From CAZGSG01 sp964528095 (GTDB lineage: Bacteria; Bacteroidota; Bacteroidia; Chitinophagales; Chitinophagaceae), in contig CAZGSG010000276.1 in NCBI GenBank assembly GCA_964528095.1, positions 1 through 7,756 of the forward strand: a stretch of DNA of 7,756 bases. The letters run 5' to 3'. Below the pieces are notes generated by a model, which was given only the letters and a program-made list of their open reading frames with translations, was not told the origin of the DNA and ran no database searches. Shown in pieces: positions 1-7,186 of this stretch. The number at the start of each line of letters is the position of its first letter. The stretch's first letter is position 1. Position numbers and translations under genes: made by a program.

Positions 1-1
1 G

Positions 2-1399
2 GTGACCATGGTGAGCCGCATGGGGATCGTAACTCTTTTTTGTAACCTGGCCGCGGCCATCGGTTTTGCCGTATTTGCACTTACACGCAGTGAAATATTA
101 AAAGAATTTGGCGTGGTGGCCGGGATCAATATCATGGCGCTGTTTTTTATATCGCTTGTGCTGATTCCATCTGTGCTGAGTTTTTTACCTGCTCCCAAGA
201 GCAGGCATATGAAATACCTGGAAAACCCAAGACTGAACCGCTGGCTGGACCGGTTGGAAAAATGGGCGCTCAATCATCGCAGGCTGGTATATGTTACTAC
301 TACTATTATAGTAGCAGTTTCTATCATAGGTATTTTCCGGTTAAAAAGTGTTGGGTTTATCGTGGATGATCTTCCCAAAACAGATAAGATATATACTGAT
401 CTAAAGTTTTTTGAAACCAATTTTAAAGGGGTAATGCCATTGGAGATGGTCGTGCGTACAACGAGTAAAGCAGGCATCATCCGTGACCTGGATGGATTGA
501 ATAAGATCGATTCTCTTTCCAGGTATTTACAGACAATGCCCGAGATCGGGCGACCATTAAGTATAATCGAAGGATTGAAATTTGCAAAGCAGGCTTTTTT
601 TGAAGGCGATAGTCTTAATTATTCAATGCCAAGTCAATTGGATCTGCCTGCCATGGTACAGTACCTGAAATTCAGGAATGACTCTGCAGATAATAAAAAT
701 TCCTTTGCCAAGCTGGTATCTACATTTATGGATAGTTCAAGACAGGAAGCACGAATCAGCGTAAGCATGGCTGATGTAGGAAGTAAACGCCTGCCCGAGA
801 TCCTGGATACTGTAAGAAAAAAGGTGGCCCAGCTTTTTCCGGCAGAAAAGTATGATGTGCAGATGACGGGCACCAGCGTAACTTTCCTGGAAGGAAGCAG
901 TTTTATCATCAATGGATTAAAAGAGAGCATCCTTTGGGCATTTCTGCTGATAGCGCTTTGCATGTTGTACCTGTTTCGTTCTTTCAGGATCTTATTCTGT
1001 TCGCTTATCCCCAATGTTATCCCTCTGGTAATTACAGCGGGAGTGATGGGCTGGGTTGGCATTCCCCTGAAACCCTCTACTGTGCTGGTTTTTAGTGTGG
1101 CATTGGGCATCGCTATAGATATTACGATACGTTTCCTGGTTAATTACAAACAGGAACTTCCCCGCCAGCAATTCGATCTGCAGAAAACCGTGATCGAAAC
1201 AATACATAGTACAGGTATCAGTATTATCTATACTTCATTGGTGTTGATTGCAGGCTTTGTGATCTTCTGCTTCAGTGGTTTTGGAGGTACCCAGGCACTT
1301 GGCTGGCTAACATCACTGACATTGGTGACAGCCACTTTTACCAACCTGGTTCTCCTACCCTCACTATTGATCAGCCTGGTCAGGTTTAAAAAGAAATAG
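2..1399 (+). CDS. RND-superfamily (MMPL-type) exporter, 5'-truncated by the window edge
   Basis: This is the C-terminal part of a proton-driven inner-membrane exporter of the RND/MMPL type; 465 residues are visible and the start lies outside the window. The GTG at position 2 is an internal codon, because the sequence opens inside a transmembrane helix. Probable helices lie near residues 7-27 and 37-60 (last two of the first membrane bundle). A cytoplasmic linker rich in Arg and Lys follows (about 61-93), then a helix at 95-113, a large periplasmic domain (about 117-305), and five helices near 308-325, 331-356, 361-383, 405-425 and 434-458. This is the expected second half of a 12-helix RND protein. 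The segment GIAIDITIRFL (369-379) places Asp373 and Arg377 in the helix where family members carry proton-relay acidic residues. The protein ends in a basic tail (RFKKK). Its cargo is unknown. It is separated by 247 nt from the next gene, so a shared operon is unlikely. Confidence 0.9.
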   Translation: MTMVSRMGIVTLFCNLAAAIGFAVFALTRSEILKEFGVVAGINIMALFFISLVLIPSVLSFLPAPKSRHMKYLENPRLNRWLDRLEKWALNHRRLVYVTTTIIVAVSIIGIFRLKSVGFIVDDLPKTDKIYTDLKFFETNFKGVMPLEMVVRTTSKAGIIRDLDGLNKIDSLSRYLQTMPEIGRPLSIIEGLKFAKQAFFEGDSLNYSMPSQLDLPAMVQYLKFRNDSADNKNSFAKLVSTFMDSSRQEARISVSMADVGSKRLPEILDTVRKKVAQLFPAEKYDVQMTGTSVTFLEGSSFIINGLKESILWAFLLIALCMLYLFRSFRILFCSLIPNVIPLVITAGVMGWVGIPLKPSTVLVFSVALGIAIDITIRFLVNYKQELPRQQFDLQKTVIETIHSTGISIIYTSLVLIAGFVIFCFSGFGGTQALGWLTSLTLVTATFTNLVLLPSLLISLVRFKKK

Positions 1400-1406
1400 T
1401 TGTGGG

Positions 1407-1418
1407 TGCTGCGCAGCA
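1407..1418. repeat. 12-bp perfect palindrome after the exporter stop codon
   Basis: TGCTGCGCAGCA is its own reverse complement and begins 8 nt after the exporter's TAG stop. It has no loop bases and no following T-run, so it is a poor intrinsic terminator. It could be a dimeric protein-binding site, part of a folded 3' end, or chance. Confidence 0.45.
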
Positions 1419-1454
1419 AATCGGTCTACGGCAATGTCTCACTCTCAAGGCGAA

Positions 1455-1464
1455 GGCAATTGCC
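1455..1464. repeat. 10-bp perfect palindrome GGCAATTGCC with an upstream half-copy
   Basis: GGCAATTGCC is self-complementary. The half GGCAAT also occurs at 1430-1435, so ATTGCC at 1459-1464 could pair with either copy, giving alternative short hairpins in RNA. The surrounding stretch (about 1404-1466) looks richer in G and C than the AT-rich DNA that follows. No function can be assigned. Confidence 0.35.
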
Positions 1465-1483
1465 ATTCAAAAAATTATTCTTC

Positions 1484-1500
1484 TATAGCCAGTATAGCCA
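1484..1500. repeat. Short tandem repeat of TATAGCCA
   Basis: TATAGCCA occurs at 1484-1491 and again at 1493-1500, separated by one G. Two 8-nt copies may be chance, but the position about 150 nt upstream of the susC-like start would suit an operator. Confidence 0.25.
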
Positions 1501-1531
1501 AATTTTTCCAGGTTTCGACCTTGTTTTAATC

Positions 1532-1552
1532 CCTTTTTGAATTAAAAAAAGG
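1532..1552. other. AT-rich inverted repeat in the intergenic region
   Basis: CCTTTTT (1532-1538) and AAAAAGG (1546-1552) can pair across a 7-nt loop. The stem is mostly A-T and no T-run follows, so it is weak as a terminator for the upstream exporter. It may only reflect base composition. Confidence 0.2.
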
Positions 1553-1553
1553 A

Positions 1554-1600
1554 CTTATATACAAGATTTAATGCCGGGATTCTTTTATATTGCATATTTG
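1554..1600 (+). promoter_or_regulatory. Putative promoter region of the first susC-like gene
   Basis: Positions 1567-1591 match 7072-7096, upstream of the second susC-like gene, at 22 of 25 positions. The block begins 80 nt before the start codon here and 79 nt before it there. The shared pattern reads TTTAAT, two variable bases, CGGGATT, one variable base, TTTTATATT. Weaker similarity extends back to about 1554. CATATTTG at 1593-1600 is close to the Bacteroidota housekeeping -7 consensus TAnnTTTG, but the second copy lacks that match. The sigma factor is therefore unclear. Conservation of sequence and spacing between divergent genes is the main evidence that this is regulatory. Confidence 0.45.
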
Positions 1601-1628
1601 GTCGGATATCGCATAGATATCTTTTTAT

Positions 1629-1682
1629 TTATATACTAAACTACACATGCACATGAGAAAACTGTTAGTAACCCTAACAGCT
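1629..1682 (+). repeat. 5' module copy 1, shared with the downstream susC-like gene
   Basis: Positions 1647-1682, the first 12 codons, are identical to 7151-7186, including every silent position. The 12-nt TTATATACTAAA at 1629-1640 recurs at 7132-7143. Between them lie 6 nt here and 7 nt in the other copy, and these differ. A second identical run of 23 nt (1719-1741 with 7223-7245) lies just after the signal-peptide region. This is a paralogous leader rather than a mobile element. Confidence 0.85.
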
Positions 1683-4643
1683 TTCCTGCTATTGGCGGGT
1701 CAGCTGTTGGCACAAAAAACCGTTACCGGTAAGGTGACGGATGAAAAAGGGGATCCAATCCCCAATGCCTCAGTACTGGTTAAAAATACCTCTGCAGGCA
1801 CTGTTACAAAAGCCGACGGAACATACTCTATCAATGTTCCGGTAAAAGGAAAGATCCTGATTATTTCCTCGGTAAATATGGTTGCGCAAGAGATCACTAT
1901 CGGCAACGAATCTTCCATCAATTTTACATTGAAGACAGACGACAAAACCATTTCTGAAGTAGTGGTAGTTGCCTATGGTACCCAGAAGAAAGCGAACCTG
2001 ACTGGTTCTATTGCTTCGGTAAAAGCAGCAGATATCGAGAACAAGCCATTCACTTCGATCGACAAAGGTCTCCAGGGCATGGTGGCTGGTTTACAGTCTG
2101 TAGCTTCTTCAGGACAACCCGGCGCAAGCCAGGCGATCGTTATTCGTGGTATCAGCTCGATCAGCGCAGGTACCGGACCTCTTTGGGTTATTGATGGCAT
2201 ACCGGTGAATACTGGTGATGCATCACGTTTACAGACAACAGCCAATCTGTTGAGTACCCTGAACCCTAATGATGTTGAAAGTATTTCCGTTTTAAAAGAT
2301 GCCGCCTCACAGTCGATCTATGGTAGCCGTGCTGCCAATGGCGTTATCGTAGTAAATACGAAGAAAGGCCGCGCGGGAAAAACCATTATCCGCTTTGATA
2401 CGGAAGCCGGACAGGCTTCTACTGCCTATCAGAATGACCGGTACAGACCGCTGAATGCAAGCGAGTATTTTGCGCTTACATCGGAAGGGCTGGACAACGC
2501 TGGTTATTCTGCAGCTTTAAAAGCAAGTACACTTGCTGGTCTTGGATATAACAATGGTGTTGATTTTAACTGGTTTGACGCGGTAAACAGGAAAGCATCC
2601 CAACAACAATATAACCTGAGCGCACAGGGTGGTAATGATAAAACTACTTTCTTCCTGTCCGGTGGTCATTTTGTACAGGAAGGTACTTCTATCAATTCCC
2701 AGTTGAAAAGAACGAATGCGAATTTCCGTATTACACATAAGCCAATTGAGCGCTTAACTGTCAACATGAATGTGAATGGTGGTTTTGTGAATCAAAGGGC
2801 ACCTTTGAATGGTGGTGCTTTTGGAAACCCGATCCTTTCTTCTTATTTCCTGTTGCCATCCCGCTCTGCATATAATCCCGATGGATCTTACAATCTTACA
2901 TCGCTGGGTGGTTTGCACAACGTAGTAGCGCTGACAGAGATCGACAAACGTTTTTTAAGAGAGGTTAGCCTGAGAGGTAGTTTATCCGGTGAATATAAAA
3001 TACTGAATAACCTGAAGTTCAAAACAAGTTATGGTGCCGATTTCAATACACTGGAAGAAGATCAGTATAATAACCCATTGCATGGTGATGGTCTTGCTTC
3101 CAATGGACGTTCTTTTTCTTATTACACACGATATTACAACTGGGTTTGGACAAACACGCTTGATTTTGAGCAAAAGCTTACCCGCAATGGTGACCTGATG
3201 TTGAATGCACAGGCTGGTTATGAAAGTCAGAAATCTACTGCCTACTTTATTTCTGTACAATCACAGGATTTCCCTCCAAACTTCGACCTCACACTTCCTG
3301 CTGCCGGTTCGAGGCCGGTTACAGCAAGTGCCACAATCTCCAATTACTCATTTCTTTCACAGTTTGCTACTGCAACACTTAACTATCAAAACCGCTATAT
3401 CGTATCAGGAAGTTTCCGCCGGGATGGTTCTTCCCGTTTTGGTATAAACAATAAGTATGGAAACTTTGGTTCCGTTGGCGTGTCCTGGAACGTAGATAAA
3501 GAAGCTTTCATGCAAAATGTAGACTTCTTTGATCAACTTAAGTTCAGGGCATCTTATGGTGTGAACGGAAATGCCAATATAGATAACTACGGTTGGTTGA
3601 CATTATATAGCTATGGCTCCAACTACAACCAGCTTCCGGGCAGTGCGCCTTCTGTTGTGGGTGACTCCAGCCTGACATGGGAATATAATAAGCCTTTCAA
3701 CGTGGGTATTGACTTCAGCATCCTGAAAAGCAGGATCAGTATCACCGCTGATTATTATGTGCGGAAATCAGAAGACCTGTTACTGGGTGTTCCATTATCA
3801 CGTACTTCTGGTTTTTCCACCCGTACGCGTAACCTGGGTTCAATGGAAAACAAAGGATGGGAACTTACGCTTAATGCGATCCCTGTTCAATCAAAGAACT
3901 TCAGCTGGATAGTTGATTTTAATATCGCGCACAATGAAAATAAAGTAACCAGTCTTCCAGGCGGTAATGATATCGCAGATGGTAACTTTATTTTGCGCCA
4001 GGGTGTTGCTTACAGGACTTTCTTCTTAAGAGAATATGCAGGCGTTGATCCTGCGAATGGCGACCCATTGTGGTATACCAACCCGACACATGCCGCTACT
4101 ACGAATACTTATCCCGGAGCGTCTTCAAGAGCTTTATTAGGGAATGCGTTACCTAAGTATTTTGGATCATTCACAAATACGATCAAGTTTAAAGATTTCA
4201 CCATAGATGCCCAGTTGTATTACAACTTTGGAAACTATGTGTATGATAGCTGGGGAAGCTATTACCTTGGATCAGGCTTTGGCGGTACATACAATAAGGT
4301 TGACAGACAACTGGACCGTTGGACAAAAACCGGTGATGTAACTGATATTCCAAAATATGTATATGGAGGTAACAAGAGTTTTCAGAGTGCTTCCAATATA
4401 TATCTGAACAAAGGCGATTTTATCCGTCTCCGTAATATCCAGGTTGGATATAATGTTCCTAAAGAATTACTTGCGAAGGCAAAAATATCTAACGCATTTT
4501 TCTATGTAAGAGGTACTAATCTGTTTACATGGGTAAAAGATAAAAACCTGCCTTTCGATCCTGAACAAGGAACAACGAGTGCCAGTAACCTGAATGTATT
4601 CATTCCTAAAACAATGACCGTAGGCCTGAACCTGAGTTTCTAA
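1647..4643 (+). CDS. SusC/RagA-family TonB-dependent outer-membrane transporter
   Basis: This 998-residue outer-membrane transporter imports a ligand captured by its SusD partner, using energy from TonB. A signal peptide covers about residues 1-22 (basic MHMRK, hydrophobic core, cleavage near LLA-Q). A carboxypeptidase-regulatory-like beta-sandwich follows (about 24-100, VTGKVTDEKGDPIPNASV), then a TonB-box-like stretch SEVVVVAYGTQ (103-113). The plug runs about 115-245 and contains the typical motifs WVIDGIPV (180-187), SISVLKDAAS (212-221) and YGSRAANGVIVVNTKKG (225-241). The rest is a large beta-barrel ending in the aromatic-terminated strand MTVGLNLSF. Length is normal for the family. There is no STN domain, so this protein is not expected to signal to an anti-sigma factor. 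The start could be ATG 1647 or ATG 1653, both in frame; 1647 is chosen because the second SusC-like gene has the same two ATGs. No Shine-Dalgarno sequence is visible, as is common in Bacteroidota. The substrate is unknown. Confidence 0.96.
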   Translation: MHMRKLLVTLTAFLLLAGQLLAQKTVTGKVTDEKGDPIPNASVLVKNTSAGTVTKADGTYSINVPVKGKILIISSVNMVAQEITIGNESSINFTLKTDDKTISEVVVVAYGTQKKANLTGSIASVKAADIENKPFTSIDKGLQGMVAGLQSVASSGQPGASQAIVIRGISSISAGTGPLWVIDGIPVNTGDASRLQTTANLLSTLNPNDVESISVLKDAASQSIYGSRAANGVIVVNTKKGRAGKTIIRFDTEAGQASTAYQNDRYRPLNASEYFALTSEGLDNAGYSAALKASTLAGLGYNNGVDFNWFDAVNRKASQQQYNLSAQGGNDKTTFFLSGGHFVQEGTSINSQLKRTNANFRITHKPIERLTVNMNVNGGFVNQRAPLNGGAFGNPILSSYFLLPSRSAYNPDGSYNLTSLGGLHNVVALTEIDKRFLREVSLRGSLSGEYKILNNLKFKTSYGADFNTLEEDQYNNPLHGDGLASNGRSFSYYTRYYNWVWTNTLDFEQKLTRNGDLMLNAQAGYESQKSTAYFISVQSQDFPPNFDLTLPAAGSRPVTASATISNYSFLSQFATATLNYQNRYIVSGSFRRDGSSRFGINNKYGNFGSVGVSWNVDKEAFMQNVDFFDQLKFRASYGVNGNANIDNYGWLTLYSYGSNYNQLPGSAPSVVGDSSLTWEYNKPFNVGIDFSILKSRISITADYYVRKSEDLLLGVPLSRTSGFSTRTRNLGSMENKGWELTLNAIPVQSKNFSWIVDFNIAHNENKVTSLPGGNDIADGNFILRQGVAYRTFFLREYAGVDPANGDPLWYTNPTHAATTNTYPGASSRALLGNALPKYFGSFTNTIKFKDFTIDAQLYYNFGNYVYDSWGSYYLGSGFGGTYNKVDRQLDRWTKTGDVTDIPKYVYGGNKSFQSASNIYLNKGDFIRLRNIQVGYNVPKELLAKAKISNAFFYVRGTNLFTWVKDKNLPFDPEQGTTSASNLNVFIPKTMTVGLNLSF

Positions 4644-4661
4644 ATTCTTAAAAAAATTACT

Positions 4662-6065
4662 ATGCTAAAAATTTCAAAATACACGGGGCTACTTGCTATG
4701 TTATTTTTAATGGCAATGACTTCCTGTAAAAAAGATTTCCTTGTACTTGACCCGCCTACTTCCGTTGATCCGGGCACTGCGCTGGGCAGCGAAGCCGATT
4801 TATTAATTGCACTACGGGGAGCTTATGCCGGAACACGCGGAGCAGATGCACATGGTCGTACTTTACCTGTAATAGGGGACATTATGGCTGATAACGCGTA
4901 TCAACATTCATTAAATACCAATCGTTATACGTTGTTCAACAATTATACATTCAACACTACAGATGCGAATGTATTGGGATTATGGACTACTTCTTACACT
5001 GTTATCCTGAGGGCTAACCGTATACTTGCCGCCACATTGCCCGCAAGCGCAAATGTGGATCAATATAAAGGTGAGGCATATGCACTGAGAGCTTTGATGT
5101 ATTTTAATCTTGTAAGATATTTTGCAAGACCCTATACTGACGCTCCTGCCGGTGCTGGTGTGCCGATTGTCACAGAATATGCTCCTGAGTACAAACCAGG
5201 TCGTAATACAGTTACTGAAGTATACGCGCTTATAAACGATGACCTGAATAAGGCCTATACATTAATGACCAAATACACCAACTCTTCCCAGTTCAGCAAA
5301 TATGCGGCGAAAGGGTTGCAGGCAAAAGTATACCTGACAATGGGAGATAAACCCAATGCAAAAACAGCGGCGCTCGATGTGATCAATAACGGCGGATTCG
5401 GATCACTGACAGCGGCTAATCATGCAGGATACTGGGCCGGTGGCGCTATCAGAACTGATAAGCTAGAAACATTATTTGAAGTTTCATCTGATGCTGTCGC
5501 CAATCTTGCGTTTGATGGTTTATCTTATATCTATAGCCAGGCTGGTAACTATGGGGATCTTGTAGTTGCTAGTGATCTGTATGCATTATTCTCTCCGGCA
5601 GATGTCAGGTATGCATTGTATCCATTTGTTCCAAGACCTGCAAACGGCGCATCTGTACCTACTGTAGCCAAGTATCCTGTTATCACTGGTGATGTAAGTG
5701 ATACTAAAGTACTTCGTTTAAGTGAAATGTACCTGATCGCTGCAGAAGCTTCATTGCCTGCAAATGAGCCTGACGCATTAACGTATGTAAACTATATCAC
5801 TAGCAGAAGGAGCGCAACAGCGATCGCGTCTACGGGGGCAGCCCTGCTGGAAGATGTTATTACTGAAAGAAGAAAAGAACTTGCATTTGAAGGCGATAGG
5901 TATCTTGATCTTATGCGTCTTAAGCGTGATGTTGTACGCAGTACAAATTATCCATCTGCTGCAAGAAATATTCCGTACAGCAACTATAGAAGGATCCTGC
6001 CGATCCCTCAAACAGAACTGGATGCTAATCCTGTTATCAGGACACAACAGAATCCAACTTATTAA
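4662..6065 (+). CDS. SusD/RagB-family nutrient-binding surface lipoprotein
   Basis: This 467-residue lipoprotein caps the SusC barrel on the cell surface and delivers ligand into it. The N-terminus is a lipoprotein signal with the lipid-bearing cysteine at Cys22 (AMTSC, then KKDFLVLDPP, the usual start of the mature protein). Family landmarks follow in order: LWTTSYTVILRANRIL (107-122), EAYALRALMYFNLVRYFARPY (138-158) in the TPR-like helical region, LRLSEMYLIAAEA (351-363), ERRKELAFEGDRYLDLMRL (402-420), and ILPIPQTELDANP (445-457) near the end. The length is at the short end for the family, so surface loops that shape ligand binding are probably reduced. It starts 18 nt after the SusC stop codon and was almost certainly co-transcribed with it. 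A strong terminator follows 13 nt after the TAA. The start ATG is preceded by an A-rich tract and not by a Shine-Dalgarno sequence. The ligand cannot be predicted. Confidence 0.95.
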   Translation: MLKISKYTGLLAMLFLMAMTSCKKDFLVLDPPTSVDPGTALGSEADLLIALRGAYAGTRGADAHGRTLPVIGDIMADNAYQHSLNTNRYTLFNNYTFNTTDANVLGLWTTSYTVILRANRILAATLPASANVDQYKGEAYALRALMYFNLVRYFARPYTDAPAGAGVPIVTEYAPEYKPGRNTVTEVYALINDDLNKAYTLMTKYTNSSQFSKYAAKGLQAKVYLTMGDKPNAKTAALDVINNGGFGSLTAANHAGYWAGGAIRTDKLETLFEVSSDAVANLAFDGLSYIYSQAGNYGDLVVASDLYALFSPADVRYALYPFVPRPANGASVPTVAKYPVITGDVSDTKVLRLSEMYLIAAEASLPANEPDALTYVNYITSRRSATAIASTGAALLEDVITERRKELAFEGDRYLDLMRLKRDVVRSTNYPSAARNIPYSNYRRILPIPQTELDANPVIRTQQNPTY

Positions 6066-6078
6066 ATTTTTATATCAC

Positions 6079-6111
6079 AAAGAGGCTGCTTTTAAAAGGC
6101 AGCCTCTTTTT
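6079..6111 (+). terminator. Strong intrinsic terminator of the susC-susD unit
   Basis: AAAGAGGCTGC (6079-6089) pairs perfectly with GCAGCCTCTTT (6099-6109), an 11-bp stem with a 9-nt loop. A T-run at 6107-6111 overlaps the 3' arm. It starts 13 nt after the SusD stop codon. The A-rich 5' side means it may also work on the opposite strand. Confidence 0.92.
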
Positions 6112-6150
6112 ATTTAAAAAAAGTATTTTACAGATTATATATTAACACAT

Positions 6151-6810
6151 ATGAAAAAACTCTGTCTCTTCATACTGGCCTTTTTTTCCTGCTCTATCGT
6201 ATTTTGCCAGGCCATGAACCTGCAGGATCCTGTTTCAAGGACCGTTTTCAACCTGGATAAATATGCAGAAATAAAAGGTTCTCCCTTCCTGGAAGAAAAA
6301 TGGATCAAGGGTTCTGCTACTATATCCAGGGGAACATATATGAACCTGGACCTCAAAGTGGATCTCTATAATAATACCGTCCTGTTTGCAAAAGATGACC
6401 TGCCATATGAGTTCCAGGATGATGTTATCAGTTTTGTCTTAATGCCTAAAGTAGCCGATTCGTCAACCTACCAGTATTATAAAAAGGGCTTTTCGGGAAA
6501 TGGTTTGAGAAAGGACCAGTATCTACAGGTGCTCGTGGAAGGCGGCATCGGTTTATACAGGTCGGATATTAAATTAATGTCAGAGATCAGTGAAGTGAAC
6601 CGGGGTGTGATCAAAGCATTCAATACATCTACCAGGTATTTTATAATGAAAGACGGCAATCTTCAACTAATAAAATTGACGAAAAAAGATGTTCTTGACC
6701 TTTTAAGCGATGAGCAGGAGAAAGTGGAAAAATATGCAGACCAGCAAAAACTGTCTTTCAAAAAAGAAGCGGATGTAGCACGTATAGTGAAATATTATCT
6801 TTCACTTTAA
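6151..6810 (+). CDS. Secreted protein of unknown function, conserved-hypothetical type
   Basis: This 219-residue protein has a classic signal peptide (MKK, hydrophobic 5-18, probable cleavage near residue 20, FCQ-A), so it should be exported to the periplasm or outer membrane. Cys14 is not in a good lipobox, so a lipoprotein is less likely. The N-terminal half (about 40-100) has alternating hydrophobic residues suggesting beta-strands, with the line IKGSPFLEEKWIKGSATI followed by LDLKVDLYNNTVLFAKDD. From memory this resembles a widespread uncharacterised Bacteroidota secreted family, but I could not check that. The C-terminus (about 175-219) is helical and charged (KKDVLDLLSDEQEKVEKYADQQK), ending in VKYYLSL. 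No catalytic motif is visible. It sits alone, 40 nt after the terminator and 340 nt before the next gene, so any link to the transporters is only positional. ATG 6151 is the start that retains the whole signal peptide. Confidence 0.85.
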   Translation: MKKLCLFILAFFSCSIVFCQAMNLQDPVSRTVFNLDKYAEIKGSPFLEEKWIKGSATISRGTYMNLDLKVDLYNNTVLFAKDDLPYEFQDDVISFVLMPKVADSSTYQYYKKGFSGNGLRKDQYLQVLVEGGIGLYRSDIKLMSEISEVNRGVIKAFNTSTRYFIMKDGNLQLIKLTKKDVLDLLSDEQEKVEKYADQQKLSFKKEADVARIVKYYLSL

Positions 6811-7150
6811 AAGTACTCCGGCCCTTGTCATTATTTAAAAAACTAATAGGTTTTTATCTTGCAACATCTTGAATAGCAGGCTTATCATTCATGTTTATTT
6901 GTATTATTCCTGTTTTGAACAGCAAATAGGCACTACTGCAAACTGCGGCAGATAAGAGTTTTTTTACCCCTACGCAGCATCTGTTAATTCAGTCTTGTCC
7001 ATTTCTTAGAGGTTAAGGCATTCTCTCATATCCGTATTTTGCCCGGGAGATAAATGCTCATATCAAAATTTTTTAATCGCGGGATTTTTTTATATTCGTA
7101 TCAGGCTGGGCTCTTGACTAAGAACCTACTATTATATACTAAAAACTAAA
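6811..7150. other. 340-nt non-coding region upstream of the second susC-like gene
   Basis: I see no convincing gene, tRNA or other RNA gene here. From 6811 to about 7056 the sequence is AT-rich and without clear structure; the T-run at 6959-6965 has no strong stem before it. The part from about 7057 to the start codon resembles the promoter-proximal DNA of the first susC-like gene and is described separately. No clear intrinsic terminator follows the 6151-6810 gene. Confidence 0.6.
7057..7098 (+). promoter_or_regulatory. Putative promoter region of the second susC-like gene
   Basis: Positions 7072-7096 match 1567-1591 at 22 of 25 positions and sit at almost the same distance from the start codon (79 against 80 nt). 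TATATTCG at 7091-7098 differs by one base from the Bacteroidota -7 consensus TAnnTTTG. The first gene reads TATATTGC at the same place, so this assignment is not secure. A common regulator or sigma factor for both transporters is a reasonable inference. Confidence 0.45.
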
Positions 7151-7186
7151 ATGCACATGAGAAAACTGTTAGTAACCCTAACAGCT
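7132..7186 (+). repeat. 5' module copy 2, shared with the upstream susC-like gene
   Basis: TTATATACTAAA (7132-7143) and the first 36 coding nucleotides (7151-7186) are identical to copy 1 at 1629-1640 and 1647-1682. The coding regions then align without a gap, at a constant offset of 5504 nt, to at least codon 191. Confidence 0.85.

Noticed and set aside
2..4. GTG at position 2 as the real start of the exporter
   Set aside because: A start here would drop the first membrane helices and first periplasmic domain found in all full-length RND proteins; it is an internal valine codon at the window edge.
634..1110. Minus-strand open frame of 158 codons inside the exporter gene
   Set aside because: It is fully antisense to a well-supported RND coding region, its protein has no recognisable domain, and no promoter or start context supports it.
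5854..6117. Plus-strand open frame overlapping the end of the susD-like gene and the terminator
   Set aside because: It runs in another frame through conserved SusD sequence and through the terminator hairpin, and the protein looks like a frame-shifted shadow.
6135..6356. Minus-strand open frame opposite the secreted-protein gene
   Set aside because: It is antisense to the signal-peptide region of a better gene and has no family features.
6936..6965. Possible terminator: CTGC and GCAG followed by a T-run
   Set aside because: The stem is only 4 bp with an 8-nt loop, and the T-run starts several bases after it, too weak to call.
1629..7186. The repeated 5' module as a mobile element or CRISPR-like repeat
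   Set aside because: There are only two copies, both at the same position relative to homologous genes, with no terminal inverted repeats, target-site duplications or transposase. Paralogy or gene conversion explains it better.
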